From Desulfobacterales bacterium (GTDB taxonomy: Bacteria; Desulfobacterota; Desulfobacteria; Desulfobacterales; JAUYIZ01): 44,979 nt of DNA. Where the stretch lies: positions 1-44,979 of the forward strand of contig JAUYIZ010000158.1 of the NCBI GenBank assembly GCA_030688615.1, written 5' to 3'. Shown here piece after piece: positions 17,824 through 26,722 of this stretch (within the stretch, counting starts at the first letter, position 1; each line of letters opens with the position of its first letter). The notes beneath the pieces were generated by a model. It searched no databases, was not told the DNA's origin, and saw only the letters and a program-made list of their open reading frames with translations. The position numbers were made by a program, and so were the translations under genes.

Positions 17824-18567
17824 TCAGTTTTTAAAAACAAACTTTCTTACAAGCAAAAAACATGCCACTCCGATCACCAGATAAAGAATGAGCCTTTTTA
17901 AAAAAATAAACGCGATGGAATCGCCAACCGGATCACCGGCAACCGTTTTTTCAGTATCCGGGGGTGTCCGCCCGGTTGTTTTTGGCTGAACCGGACCGGG
18001 CTCTATCTTCCTTCGGGGCGCCGGGGTTGGAGATTTTCCTTCCGGGGCCGCCGGTTGGGGTTTTGCGGGAACGGCGCTCAAAGAACCGGGGGGCGGACCG
18101 CCTGAGACCTCCGGAACCCCGGGGCGGGCAGCTGTTGGGGAAGACCTGGGTGCTCCTGCTCTTTTTTCAGCAGGTTCCCTGCCCGGCAAGGCGGAGTCGC
18201 CGGGCCCGGACGGATTTTGGACCTGGTTTTCGATAACTTCAGCGCCCCCTGCGGGTTGAATCTCCCTCCCGGGCCTGGGCGCTGACGGTTCAAAGCCCTG
18301 GCGCAATATCCCGGTTTCCCGTCTGATCAATTCATCCATCTTTTTCACATCAGGCGGCACGGATTCCGGTCCCTGGGACGTTTCCTCCGCCCGGCCGGGG
18401 GCCTGCCCGGGCATGGGCGGCATTTCGACAGGGTCAAATTTGGCGGACGGGGGTGGCGGCCCGGGAGAGGCGGCGTAGGCATTTATAGGCCTGGTTCCCG
18501 AAATGGAGAATATGCCCGCGAAGACGAGAATAATGATAAATGGTCTACCCGGGTTGAATTGGAACAT
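17824..18567 (-). CDS. Pro-rich exported protein with C-terminal membrane anchor
   Basis: 247 residues from the ATG at 18567. Signal peptide or anchor 1-33 (RPFIIILVFAGIFSISG), a long disordered Pro/Gly/Ala/Glu-rich region (about 34-215), and a C-terminal span (about 222-242, LILYLVIGVACFLLV) followed by RKFVFKN. An alternative GTG start at 18675 overlaps the upstream gene's stop as GTGA and would suggest translational coupling, but it adds 36 residues before the hydrophobic segment. It may work with the putative metalloprotease directly upstream. No family recognised. Confidence 0.65.
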   Translation of the reverse strand: MFQFNPGRPFIIILVFAGIFSISGTRPINAYAASPGPPPPSAKFDPVEMPPMPGQAPGRAEETSQGPESVPPDVKKMDELIRRETGILRQGFEPSAPRPGREIQPAGGAEVIENQVQNPSGPGDSALPGREPAEKRAGAPRSSPTAARPGVPEVSGGPPPGSLSAVPAKPQPAAPEGKSPTPAPRRKIEPGPVQPKTTGRTPPDTEKTVAGDPVGDSIAFIFLKRLILYLVIGVACFLLVRKFVFKN

Positions 18568-18671
18568 GTCTTTCAAAAAACCTTTAAAATTAGACGTATT
18601 AGAGCATTGCAACCGTACTGCTTGTTCTATACGATAAAAACCTTTACCCGTCAACGAGAAAAGAAAAGGTG

Positions 18672-20852
18672 TCACCGGGCCGGGTTGATCATCAGCTCGG
18701 CCGATTCTGTGCTGTTGATCCAGAATCCCTCGCCATAATAGATTTTTTCAAGCTTAACGAGTCTCCTGCCGTTGATGTAGTCTTGCAGGAAGGCGTCGTC
18801 AACCTCCGGGATGTAGACCTGCCAGACTTTTTGGCTGCTTTCATATTTCCACACGCTCTTACACCAGGGGCTGTTTTCCAGGGCCGTTACATCGAAAGCT
18901 TCCAGCGCGCTGATTCCCGCCAGATTCCAGCCCGGCTTGAGGGAAAGGGACCTGTCTGACAAGGATCGGGAAAATTCGACCTCGAGCCCTTCCTGTCGGG
19001 AAAGAATCCAGACACCATCGTCCATGCCGAACCCGGAAAGCCTGGCAAACCCCTTGGCCGAAATGTAAAGGGCTGTGAACTCATCGGTCTCATTGGGGAA
19101 GTTGACCTGCCAGCCCTGCCGGTCGCTGTCCCAGCGCCAGGCGCTTGTCAGAGAGGTCCGGATGGCCTCCAGTTCACCCTTGCCGTCCGACGGCACGTTC
19201 ACCAGGTTCCATCCGCCGGTGAACCGGGTGGCCACATAACTGTTGGCGTCATAGTTATAGACGAATTTCGTCTCGGCATCAAAGGCCTGGTCCGAGCCTG
19301 GCAGAATGACCACCACGACATTCACGGCTGTAAACAAGGTGTGATCTTTTTTGATGAAAACCCCCTGGGTGGCATTTTCCAGGGCAAGCGGAACCGGGGA
19401 ATGCAAAGCGCCGTCCTCGCCTTCGGGAACAATGAATACCCGCCACCGGGGTTGGGTGCCGCTGGCCAGGGAACCCTGCCCCTGGAAATTGAAAACCAGC
19501 CGATTGGCCAGGGCATTCAGGTCATTGTCTTTCAGCACGAAACGGATGTAATTGGTCCCGTAATACCCGGGAAGATAGGTGTAATCATCCACCCGGTCCG
19601 CATGCCAGGTTTCCGGAAGCGTGTCCATGGCAAATTTCCTTACCCGATAAACCGGGTAAAAAAGGCTTCCGTCCACATACGCGTTCTGGATATCCAGGTT
19701 TTTGAGGGCAAAACCGGTAAAAGCATCGTCAAAATCCTGGACGGCGTTGACGGTCTGCTCCTTCAGAAAACTGTGGATGGCTTTCCGCGGGTCTTTGGTG
19801 CGGGAGGTATGCTCCCAGATGGAGCGGATCACCCGGCTTCCGACCGGATCATCCGGCTGGTGGAAGTTTTCGGTCAGATATTTAAGGAAGAGAACGCCGC
19901 CGTACCGAAAATTTTGGTCTGAAGAAAAAAGGGACCGGTGCGGCAAATTGACCCAGTAGTTGACATATTGCCTGTAATCGTTCACCAGAGGATAGACTGC
20001 GTCTTCCATCCAGACGGCGCTGCTTTCGGCCAGCCAGTAATTCCCGCCCTGCAGCAGGTCATCGATCGGCAGGTAGGAAAACTGGATGGCATGGAAGAAT
20101 TCGTGCGCGAAGGTAACCTTCAGCGTATTTAGGTTCATATCATGATTCAGCACGATATAAGGCGCCCCGGACTGGTAAAAGAACGCGATGCCGTGGATAT
20201 TCTTCGGGAGGGTGATCCCCTGGCCGGGCTGGTTGGTATCGACGGCCGTGTTCACCACGCCGGTATCGGCGATGTAGACGTCAATATAGTAGTCCTCACT
20301 GCCGGCCGGCCGGTTAAAACCCATGGCAGCCACTTGCAGGGACCAGACTGTTTCGCAGATCCCCTTGCTGAAATCGGCCTTGACGGACGGGTCGTTTTTG
20401 TCATCGGGATCACTCCCGGCCAGTTTCTCTATATAGGTCGGGAAGCCGTCCTGGTCCGGATCAAGCCAGTAGGTGTAATAGGCGCTGGTCTTATTAACCT
20501 TGGCCGCATAGTCCGCGCCCCAGATAATCCTGCAATGACCCACAATCAGGGTCCTGGCCCCTTGAACGGTTTCACTGGCGGCGCTCCTGGAGAAGGCCAA
20601 CCGGGGATCGGCGGGTCGGACCAGGGGTTCGGGCAGATAGTAGCGGCCCAATTTGGACCTGGCCTCCCTGGAAAGCCGGCCCCAGTGTCGCGCGATGCGG
20701 GCCATTTCAAGGGTAATGCTCTGCCGGGTCTGCAGACTTTCAATGAATTGATCCACATCAAAAGTTTCCGGGTCAAAGGCGCGGGCCGCTCCGGGGGCCC
20801 ACACCCCGGAAAGCATTGGGATTACCCAGCAAAGTATCCTGATAAAGCGCAT
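18672..20852 (-). CDS. Putative secreted HExxH metalloprotease with GWNL/VWKW repeats
   Basis: 726 residues. Signal peptide 1-25 (ending ARA). A calcium-type loop DPDQDGFPTY lies near 130. At about 248-258 is FAHEFFHAIQFSY, a HExxH zinc-site motif followed by a Glu-containing helix (WLAESSAVWMEDAVYP), as in the MXAN_6640-type putative metalloprotease family. The last 180 residues hold two copies of the module seen at the N-terminus of the giant protein at 265-5061 (GGWNLVNVPSDG, AWRWDSDRQGWQVNFPNETD, then PGWNLAGISAL, VWKYESSQKVWQVYIPE, GEGFWINS). The gene lies 54 bp after the small exported-protein gene and touches the Pro-rich protein gene. Substrate unknown; proteolytic activity is inferred from the motif only. 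Confidence 0.78.
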   Translation of the reverse strand: MRFIRILCWVIPMLSGVWAPGAARAFDPETFDVDQFIESLQTRQSITLEMARIARHWGRLSREARSKLGRYYLPEPLVRPADPRLAFSRSAASETVQGARTLIVGHCRIIWGADYAAKVNKTSAYYTYWLDPDQDGFPTYIEKLAGSDPDDKNDPSVKADFSKGICETVWSLQVAAMGFNRPAGSEDYYIDVYIADTGVVNTAVDTNQPGQGITLPKNIHGIAFFYQSGAPYIVLNHDMNLNTLKVTFAHEFFHAIQFSYLPIDDLLQGGNYWLAESSAVWMEDAVYPLVNDYRQYVNYWVNLPHRSLFSSDQNFRYGGVLFLKYLTENFHQPDDPVGSRVIRSIWEHTSRTKDPRKAIHSFLKEQTVNAVQDFDDAFTGFALKNLDIQNAYVDGSLFYPVYRVRKFAMDTLPETWHADRVDDYTYLPGYYGTNYIRFVLKDNDLNALANRLVFNFQGQGSLASGTQPRWRVFIVPEGEDGALHSPVPLALENATQGVFIKKDHTLFTAVNVVVVILPGSDQAFDAETKFVYNYDANSYVATRFTGGWNLVNVPSDGKGELEAIRTSLTSAWRWDSDRQGWQVNFPNETDEFTALYISAKGFARLSGFGMDDGVWILSRQEGLEVEFSRSLSDRSLSLKPGWNLAGISALEAFDVTALENSPWCKSVWKYESSQKVWQVYIPEVDDAFLQDYINGRRLVKLEKIYYGEGFWINSTESAELMINPAR

Positions 20853-20906
20853 CGTTCGTCTCGGCCCATGGCTTTTAAAAAATTACCGGAACCTGCAAAA
20901 GGGCAG

Positions 20907-21338
20907 TTACTTTCCGGTTTGCAGCGGCTCAGTGAAATTATAGGTCATGTAAATCATATCGGTGGTATAATTACCCATAAAATCCTGGTACACATTGAAC
21001 AGGGCTTCCTGTAATGAAAGCTGTCTGCGGGGCCCGACCTCTTCCTTTAATTTTTTTTCAAAAAAAGCAATGGATGCCCAGGCGTCTTTTTTCAAGTCAG
21101 CCTTGACAGGCAAGGTGCCGATATCCTCAAATTTTATATTTTCATGCGTCAGCCGGCTGCCTGGCGGGATGAGATGGATGTGGCTGATCAGCTTCACCCT
21201 TTTTTTATCAAGGTACACGACTTCATAGTATTTTTTCCTGTTTTTTTGACTTTTTTCCGGGGGGCCCTCCGCATCCAGCAAAGAATAATTGCCCCAAAGC
21301 ATAAAAGACAGCATCAGGTAAAAAAATCTTGTCTTCAT
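20907..21338 (-). CDS. Small exported protein of unknown function
   Basis: 143 residues starting MKTRFFYLMLSFMLW, a clear signal peptide to about residue 20. The mature part is charged (KKYYEVVYLDKKRVKLISHI, FFEKKLKEEVGPRRQLSLQE) and ends with Tyr/Thr-rich sequence. No Cys for a lipobox was seen. GGGGATTT precedes the ATG; a longer frame reaching 21581 would overlap the dehydrogenase gene and is rejected. It is 54 bp upstream of the metalloprotease gene and so probably in its operon. Family not recognised. Confidence 0.62.
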   Translation of the reverse strand: MKTRFFYLMLSFMLWGNYSLLDAEGPPEKSQKNRKKYYEVVYLDKKRVKLISHIHLIPPGSRLTHENIKFEDIGTLPVKADLKKDAWASIAFFEKKLKEEVGPRRQLSLQEALFNVYQDFMGNYTTDMIYMTYNFTEPLQTGK

Positions 21339-21454
21339 AATAAATCCCCGTCGTTGTTGGTCGATATCGTAAAGACCAGAGTAAGCTGCCTGCCGGCATT
21401 GAGCAAGCAAAATCTTCAGCAGCGTCCTCGATTCCTTTTCCGCTGCCCCGGGGT

Positions 21455-22519
21455 TCAGGAAGTTGTGAAAATGACCCTGTGTCCGCCAAAGCGTTCCCGC
21501 CATCTGGGGATAACCTCCTTGTTGTAAACGTAGTCCGGAACCTCCCCCTTTAAGGCGGTCAAAACAGCCCGGTTTGACCACTCCCCCCCCGGCCTTAACT
21601 CGCCGGTGTCCGCAGAGGCCGACACCATGTGGGGTGACAACAGCACCCGGTGTCCCATCTTGAGCAGCGGGGAATCCGGGGCCAGCGGCTCGTCCTCGAA
21701 AACGTCCAGGCCGGCCGAGATCCTGCCCATGCGCAAGGCTTCCACCAGTGCCTTTTCGTCCACCACCGCGCCGCGGGAGGTGTTGACCAGGACCGCATCC
21801 TGCTTCATCAGGGCCAGCTGCCCGGCCCCGATCATGTGGCGGGTTTCCCTGGTCAGAACGACGTGCAGGCTGACGACATCGGATTCTTTCAGCAGCGTGT
21901 CCAGGTCAACCTGCTCCACATCGTTGAGAATAAAGCGCGAGGCCTCCACATAGGGGTCGCAGGCCAGGATGCGGACCCGCCACGGCGCCAGCAACTGGGC
22001 GAACCTGCAGCCGATCCTGCCCAGCCCCACGATGCCGACGGTAATGCCGGAATGACCGTCCCTTCTTTTTCCCAGACTTACGCACTGCAGGGCCCGGTCG
22101 CGCCATTGCCCCCGCTTTACAGCGTCGTCTTTCTCGCGGGTCTTTTTAAGCAGCGTCAGCATGATCCCCATGGTCCCTTCCGCCACGCCGATATAGGTGG
22201 CTTCCGTCGGGGCATGGGTCACCAAAATGCCTCTGTCCGTGGCGGCCTCAATGTCCACATCGTCCACGCCGACGGTGCTTTTGGCGATGATGCGCAGGTT
22301 CGGCGCGCTTTCCATGACCTTTCCTGTAATGGGGCTGCTCCGGATGGACGCGCCCGTGAGTGCGTCGGCGTCCCTGGCCATGATGCACATTTCATCCTCG
22401 CTGTTTCCTTGGGGCGTCAGCCATGACGCACTGCCGAAAACGAGCGTGCACCCGGCCTCCTCGATTTCGCGGGTGCCGCCGCCGGTGGGGGCGAACACAA
22501 AAACCCTGGGGTTCGACAT
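21455..22519 (-). CDS. D-isomer-specific 2-hydroxyacid dehydrogenase
   Basis: 354 residues, a usual length for the family (phosphoglycerate, glycerate and lactate dehydrogenases). The Rossmann nucleotide site is GITVGIVGLGRIGCRFAQLL (Gly165, 167, 170). Catalytic residues fit the family pattern: Arg249 (NTSRGAVVDE), Glu277 (DVFEDEP) and His297 (LSPHMVSA). It catalyses NAD(P)-linked interconversion of a 2-ketoacid and a D-2-hydroxyacid in the cytoplasm; the substrate cannot be told from sequence. AAAGGAGGAATAA supports the ATG. It is divergent from the molybdoenzyme gene, with a dispersed repeat in between. Confidence 0.93.
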   Translation of the reverse strand: MSNPRVFVFAPTGGGTREIEEAGCTLVFGSASWLTPQGNSEDEMCIMARDADALTGASIRSSPITGKVMESAPNLRIIAKSTVGVDDVDIEAATDRGILVTHAPTEATYIGVAEGTMGIMLTLLKKTREKDDAVKRGQWRDRALQCVSLGKRRDGHSGITVGIVGLGRIGCRFAQLLAPWRVRILACDPYVEASRFILNDVEQVDLDTLLKESDVVSLHVVLTRETRHMIGAGQLALMKQDAVLVNTSRGAVVDEKALVEALRMGRISAGLDVFEDEPLAPDSPLLKMGHRVLLSPHMVSASADTGELRPGGEWSNRAVLTALKGEVPDYVYNKEVIPRWRERFGGHRVIFTTS

Positions 22520-22612
22520 CGTTTTATTCCTCCTTTTCAGCTGAAAAAACCAAACTGCCGTGGTTCACTATAACCTTATATTAAATATTTTTGCGACTTT
22601 CAACGATACTTT

Positions 22613-22660
22613 TGAAGACCCTGCAGCAGGATGCGGGCAATGCGCTCGCTGTTGCGGTTC
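22613..22660 (+). repeat. Dispersed palindromic repeat, copy 1
   Basis: Reads tgaagaccctgcagcagg, atgcgggcaatgcgctcgct, gttgcggttc. Related copies lie at 39358-39380 (partial), 39432-39479 and 42430-42479. Its core can form the hairpin ccccgcag/ctgcgggg seen best in the other copies. It falls in the divergent gap upstream of the molybdoenzyme gene and explains the spurious N-terminal extension of that frame. Confidence 0.6.
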
Positions 22661-22755
22661 ATTTCGGTTGTGCACAATGCTGCTTGACAGCGACGGCAAC
22701 AATTATTTATCATTGCCCGAAATCCTCAACCAAAAAACAACAGGAGATCTCGGCC

Positions 22756-25122
22756 ATGAAAACAACGGTGCAAACGTACTGTCCCCAATGCAAATCCCGC
22801 TGCGGTGTGATCTGTGAAATCCAGGATGGACATCTGACCGGCATACGCAAGGACCCGGATCATCCCAACGCGGTGAATTTGTGCCCCAAGGGTCTGGCCG
22901 CTCCTGAACTGGTTTATCACCCGGAACGCCTGCGACATCCCTTGAAACGCACCCGGCCCAAGACGGATCCGGATCCGGGATGGCAGAGAATATCCTGGGA
23001 TGCGGCCCTCAACGAGATTGCCGAGCGGCTGCAGACCTGCAAAACGACCTGCGGGCCGGAGAGCGTTTTTTTCGGTCAAGGCGCCTCGGGAGGCACGCCG
23101 GCCAACGACTATCGCGACTGGGTGACCCGGCTGGCGCTGGCTTTCGGCAGCCCCAACGGCGGTCTGGGCACAACCCACATCTGCAACTGGCATAAGGACA
23201 GCGGGTCAAAATTCACCTACGGCACCCCTATTCCGACGCCGGACTTTGAAAATGCCCGGACCATCCTGCTCTGGGGGCACAATCCCTTTGCGACCTGGCG
23301 CAGGCATCTCGAAGAGATCAACAGGGCCCGGCGGCGGGGTGCAAAAATCATTATCATCGATCCGCGCCGCAGTGAAACCTGGCACAAGGGGGATTTATGG
23401 CTGGCGGTGCGCCCCGGCAGCGACGGCGCTCTGGCCCTGGGCATGCTGCACGTCATGATCGCAGAAGGGCTTTATGACCGGGATTTTACCGTCAACTGGA
23501 CCAACGCGCCTTTTCTGGTTCGCACGGACACGGGTAAATTCCTGCGGACAGCGGATCTGCCCGGCGGTTTTCCGGGGCATCATTATCTGGCATGGGATCC
23601 GGACCGCCAGGGGCCCCGGGCGTATGACCCTGCCGTCCGGCAAGGGTGGCAGTCCGCCTTGCCGGCCCTCCAGGGGAGCTTTACGGTGGCGCTGCAGGAC
23701 GGCAGGCAGGTGACCTGCAAGACCGTTTTTGAGCTTCTGACGGAACTTGTCGCGACCTACCCGCCGGAGAAGGTCCAGGAAATCACATGGGTGGCGGCAG
23801 ATCTGATCCGGGAGGCGACCCGCCTTTTCACCGGCAACGGACCGGCCTGCTACTACAGCTACAACGGCCTTGAGCAGCACACCAACGCCATGCAGACGGG
23901 CCGGGCCGTCAACATCTTTTTTGCCCTGACGGGCAACTTCGATGCGCCCGGCGGCAATGTGCTCTTTCCGCGCGTCAAGACCAACCCGGCACACGGAAAG
24001 GACCGCCTTCGTCCGGCCAAGCCGCCCCTGGGCAAACATGCGCGGCCCCTGGGGCCCGACAATGTCCAGGCAAGAGATTTCTATGAGGCCGTCCTGACGG
24101 GCAAACCCTACCCGGCCAAAGCCCTGATGGCTTTCGGCGGCAATGTCCTGATGTCCAACGGCGACACGGAACGGGGCAGAAAAGCCCTGGAGCAACTGGA
24201 TTTTTTTGTGCAGGTGGACTATTTTGAAACCCCGTCGGCCAGAATGGCGGATATCGTCCTGCCGGCCGCATCCCCCTGGGAGGCTTTTCTGCTTAAAACC
24301 ACCTTTGAAGGCGGCCCGCGCACCAGCACCTACCTCCAGCTCATGGACCGGGCCGTTGCGCCCTTTTATGAAGCCCGCGGGGACATCGACATCGTCTTTG
24401 ATCTGGCCGTCAGGCTCGGCCTGGCGGAAAACTTCTGGGACGGCGATATCGAAGCCGCTTTCAATTACCAGCTGGCCCCGGCCGGGATCACGGTTGAGGA
24501 TCTGAGAAAACACCCGGGCGGCCTTTTTGTTCCGGCGCCGGTTACTTATCAGAAATACAGGGAGCCGGCCGGTGACGGCAGGCTCCGGGGATTTCAAACT
24601 CCTTGCGGGAAAATGGAAATCTATGCGGAAACTTTTCTTGAAAACGGATTCCCTGCCCTGCCGGCGTATGTCGAGCCCATGATGAGCCCGGTCAGCCGGC
24701 CGGACGTGGCGGCCAGGTTCCCTCTGGTGCTGACCAACAAGAAGCTGTTAAGCTATTGTCACGGGCAGCACCGGGCACTGCCCGGCCTGCGTAAAATCGA
24801 TCCGGACCCTTACGTGGAAATTCATCCGGACACCGCCGCCGAGTTGCAGATCCGCGAGGGCGCCTGGGTGGCCCTGGAAACGCCCTTTAACCGCATCCGG
24901 GTAAAGGCCAGGTTAACCACCGGGATTCACCCCCGGGTGGTCTGCACGCAACACGGCTGGTGGCAGGGCTGCAGTGCCTTGAACCTTGCCGGTTTCGACC
25001 CTTTCAGCGATGCCGGCGCCAACGTCAACCGGACGATCGTCAATGACCTGGCCGACCCCATTACCGGGTCGGTCTCTCACAAGTCCATGCTGTGCGCCCT
25101 GCACCCGGTGGCGCCGTCATGA
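22756..25122 (+). CDS. Molybdopterin (DMSO-reductase family) oxidoreductase
   Basis: 788 residues. The N-terminal [4Fe-4S] site is Cys9, Cys12, Cys16 and Cys43 (CPQCKSRC, NLCPKG). Cys143 in HICNWHKD is at the place where this family supplies the Mo/W ligand. Further family segments are LLWGHNPFATWRRHLEEINR, IIIDPRRSETWHKGDLWLAV, YSYNGLEQHTNAMQTGRA, ADIVLPAASPWEAF and the C-terminal MGD-binding domain (LVLTNKKLLSYCHGQHRALP, CTQHGWWQGC). There is no Tat signal, so it is probably cytoplasmic. The Cys spacing resembles acetylene hydratase, but the Asp that follows the second cluster Cys there is Lys13 here, so that function is unlikely. The substrate is unknown. The ATG at 22756 follows GGAGATCTCGGCC. 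No Fe-S or membrane subunit gene is adjacent. Confidence 0.9.
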   Translation: MKTTVQTYCPQCKSRCGVICEIQDGHLTGIRKDPDHPNAVNLCPKGLAAPELVYHPERLRHPLKRTRPKTDPDPGWQRISWDAALNEIAERLQTCKTTCGPESVFFGQGASGGTPANDYRDWVTRLALAFGSPNGGLGTTHICNWHKDSGSKFTYGTPIPTPDFENARTILLWGHNPFATWRRHLEEINRARRRGAKIIIIDPRRSETWHKGDLWLAVRPGSDGALALGMLHVMIAEGLYDRDFTVNWTNAPFLVRTDTGKFLRTADLPGGFPGHHYLAWDPDRQGPRAYDPAVRQGWQSALPALQGSFTVALQDGRQVTCKTVFELLTELVATYPPEKVQEITWVAADLIREATRLFTGNGPACYYSYNGLEQHTNAMQTGRAVNIFFALTGNFDAPGGNVLFPRVKTNPAHGKDRLRPAKPPLGKHARPLGPDNVQARDFYEAVLTGKPYPAKALMAFGGNVLMSNGDTERGRKALEQLDFFVQVDYFETPSARMADIVLPAASPWEAFLLKTTFEGGPRTSTYLQLMDRAVAPFYEARGDIDIVFDLAVRLGLAENFWDGDIEAAFNYQLAPAGITVEDLRKHPGGLFVPAPVTYQKYREPAGDGRLRGFQTPCGKMEIYAETFLENGFPALPAYVEPMMSPVSRPDVAARFPLVLTNKKLLSYCHGQHRALPGLRKIDPDPYVEIHPDTAAELQIREGAWVALETPFNRIRVKARLTTGIHPRVVCTQHGWWQGCSALNLAGFDPFSDAGANVNRTIVNDLADPITGSVSHKSMLCALHPVAPS

Positions 25123-25152
25123 AGGGAGCCGCCGCGGGGGGAAATCTTTTCC

Positions 25153-25181
25153 TTGACTCCCGGGCGCTCCTTTGGCATATT
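25153..25181 (+). promoter_or_regulatory. Possible sigma-70 promoter of the solute-binding protein gene
   Basis: TTGACT (25153-25158), a 17-base spacer and CATATT (25176-25181), about 75 bases upstream of the ATG at 25257. The match is moderate. Confidence 0.35.
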
Positions 25182-25256
25182 AAGATTCGGAACAAGGCAG
25201 CTCCAGTCCCACCATTCCCCGTATCTTCACGTCTAATTTTTGAAAGGAGATGAAAA

Positions 25257-26372
25257 ATGAAACAGCTCCATGTCATCCAAATGGCCGCAATGTTGTTTTT
25301 GATTTTTCTGCCCTTTGCTCCCCGGGCCGTGACAGCCGCCGCCGATGCGCAACCGACCTGGCAGGCAACATGGGAACAAACACTTCAGGCCGCCCGGCAG
25401 GAGGGAAAAGTGGTCTTGTACACCACCGCCGGACCCAACATACGGAAAGATTTCACCCGCGCCATGAAGGACCGCTACGGCCTGGACATGGAGTTTGTCC
25501 CCGGCCGCGGGGCTGCCATGGTCAACAAGGTTTTAAGTGAGCGGCGGGCCGGCCTGTTCCTGGGGGACGCCTATATGAGCGGCAGCACTTCCACCATGGA
25601 CAAGCTGATTCCCCGGGGCGTCATGGATGTGCTGCCGCCGGAATACATCCTGCCGGAAGTGAGCGACCCGGGCAAGTGGTACGGCAACAAGCTGCCTTAC
25701 ATCGACAAGGAGCAGCGGCTTTTGGGTTTTCGCGGCAGTCTTTTCTGGGCTTTTACCATCAACACCTCCCTGGTCAAGCCCGAAGAAGTGGCTTCCTATC
25801 AGGATCTGCTCAAACCGGCTTTTAAAGGCAAGATCAGCATGGGCGATCCCACCATCCCGGGCGCGGCCAACTCCTTTGTCACCCTGGCGTCCGAATACCT
25901 CATGAGCCCGGCATACATCAAAGAGCTGGTCAAGCAGGAACCCTTTTTATCGCGGGATGAAAGGCTTGCGACCGAATGGGTCGCCAGGGGCAAGTACAGC
26001 ATCCTGATCGGGACCAAACCCGGCCCCATCACCGAATTTATCAAGGCGGGCTCGCCGCTTCTGCCCATCATTCCCAGGGAAGGCTCCATGATCGAGCCGG
26101 GGGCCGGCACCATCTCCGTCATAAACAAAAGGCCCCATCCCAATGCCACCCGGATCTTCATCAACTGGCTTCTTTCCAGAGAAGGCCAGCTCGTTTATTC
26201 CAAAGCGACAGGGGCCGAAAGCGCCCGGGAGGACGTCCCCAAAGACCATCTGGGCGCCGGACTGGTCCGGGAGCCGGGAAAAAAGTATATTTTCGGCGGC
26301 AGTGAGTTCCGCAAGATCGCCAACAGGATCGTAGCACAATCCAAAATTGACTTTAAACCGCTGATGAAATAG
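25257..26372 (+). CDS. Periplasmic solute-binding protein, ABC Fe3+-type family
   Basis: 371 residues. Signal peptide 1-29 (MLFLIFLPFAPRAVTA). The mature protein starts near a WEQTLQAARQEGKVVLYTT segment. It carries family blocks GLDMEFVPGRGAAMVNKV, SLFWAFTINTSLVKPEEV and PNATRIFINWLLSREGQLVY, as in iron(III)-type (type 1 periplasmic) binding proteins. The ligand is probably an organic acid or metal complex; it cannot be told here. GAAAGGAGATGAAAA precedes the ATG. There are no permease or ATPase genes next to it, so it is an orphan binding protein like its relatives at 37993-39117 and the fragment at 32066-32533. It may serve the preceding molybdoenzyme. Confidence 0.88.
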   Translation: MKQLHVIQMAAMLFLIFLPFAPRAVTAAADAQPTWQATWEQTLQAARQEGKVVLYTTAGPNIRKDFTRAMKDRYGLDMEFVPGRGAAMVNKVLSERRAGLFLGDAYMSGSTSTMDKLIPRGVMDVLPPEYILPEVSDPGKWYGNKLPYIDKEQRLLGFRGSLFWAFTINTSLVKPEEVASYQDLLKPAFKGKISMGDPTIPGAANSFVTLASEYLMSPAYIKELVKQEPFLSRDERLATEWVARGKYSILIGTKPGPITEFIKAGSPLLPIIPREGSMIEPGAGTISVINKRPHPNATRIFINWLLSREGQLVYSKATGAESAREDVPKDHLGAGLVREPGKKYIFGGSEFRKIANRIVAQSKIDFKPLMK

Positions 26373-26431
26373 CTGGCTTTCGACGGTCCCGCTCATCCTA
26401 TTTGTGAGTGGCCGCAAAAAAGAAATTTTCC

Positions 26432-26466
26432 TTGAAATGGTGGTCGGTATGATTTATTATCATACC
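26432..26466 (+). promoter_or_regulatory. Promoter and operator of the decayed toxin-antitoxin pair
   Basis: TTGAAA (26432-26437), a 17-base spacer and TATTAT (26455-26460). Over the -10 box lies a perfect palindrome GGTATGAT-ttatt-ATCATACC (26446-26466), just before the GGAGGTG ribosome site. This is the usual place for autorepression by a ribbon-helix-helix antitoxin. Confidence 0.65.
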
Positions 26467-26479
26467 GGAGGTGAAAAAA

Positions 26480-26722
26480 ATGGCAGCTTCTAAGATAGCC
26501 ATTACATTAGAAAATGACATATTGAAACGACTTGATCTGCTGGTAAAATCCAATTTTTTTCCAAACCGAAGCAGGGCGATTCAGGCGGCGGTGGCGGAGA
26601 AATTGACGCGCATGGAAAAAAGTCGATTAGCTCAAGAGTGCGCCAAACTTGACCCTGATTTCTAACAGTCTTTAGCCGAAGAGGGTTTTACATCGGAGTT
26701 GGAAGAATGGCCGGAATATTGA
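26480..26722 (+). pseudogene. Ribbon-helix-helix antitoxin cut by an in-frame stop
   Basis: Translation from the ATG at 26480 (GGAGGTG seven bases upstream) gives a typical RHH antitoxin start (IAITLENDILKRLDLLVKSN, PNRSRAIQAAVAEKL). After LDPDF a TAA (26663-26665) stops it at 61 residues. Beyond the stop, the same frame continues with QSLAEEGFTSELEEWPEY and a stop at 26720-26722, the normal toxin-binding tail of such antitoxins. The TAA is therefore a nonsense mutation in a gene that was 80 residues long. DNA binding could survive; toxin neutralisation should not. Confidence 0.8.

Noticed and set aside
23395-24597. 400-residue minus-strand frame
   Set aside because: Shadow of the molybdoenzyme gene; no recognisable domain.
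22756-25122. Annotation as acetylene hydratase
   Set aside because: The Asp next to the second cluster Cys, essential in that enzyme, is Lys here, and the protein is longer.
26663-26665. Readthrough or recoded stop in the antitoxin gene
   Set aside because: The codon is TAA, not the TGA used for selenocysteine, and the partner toxin is itself truncated.
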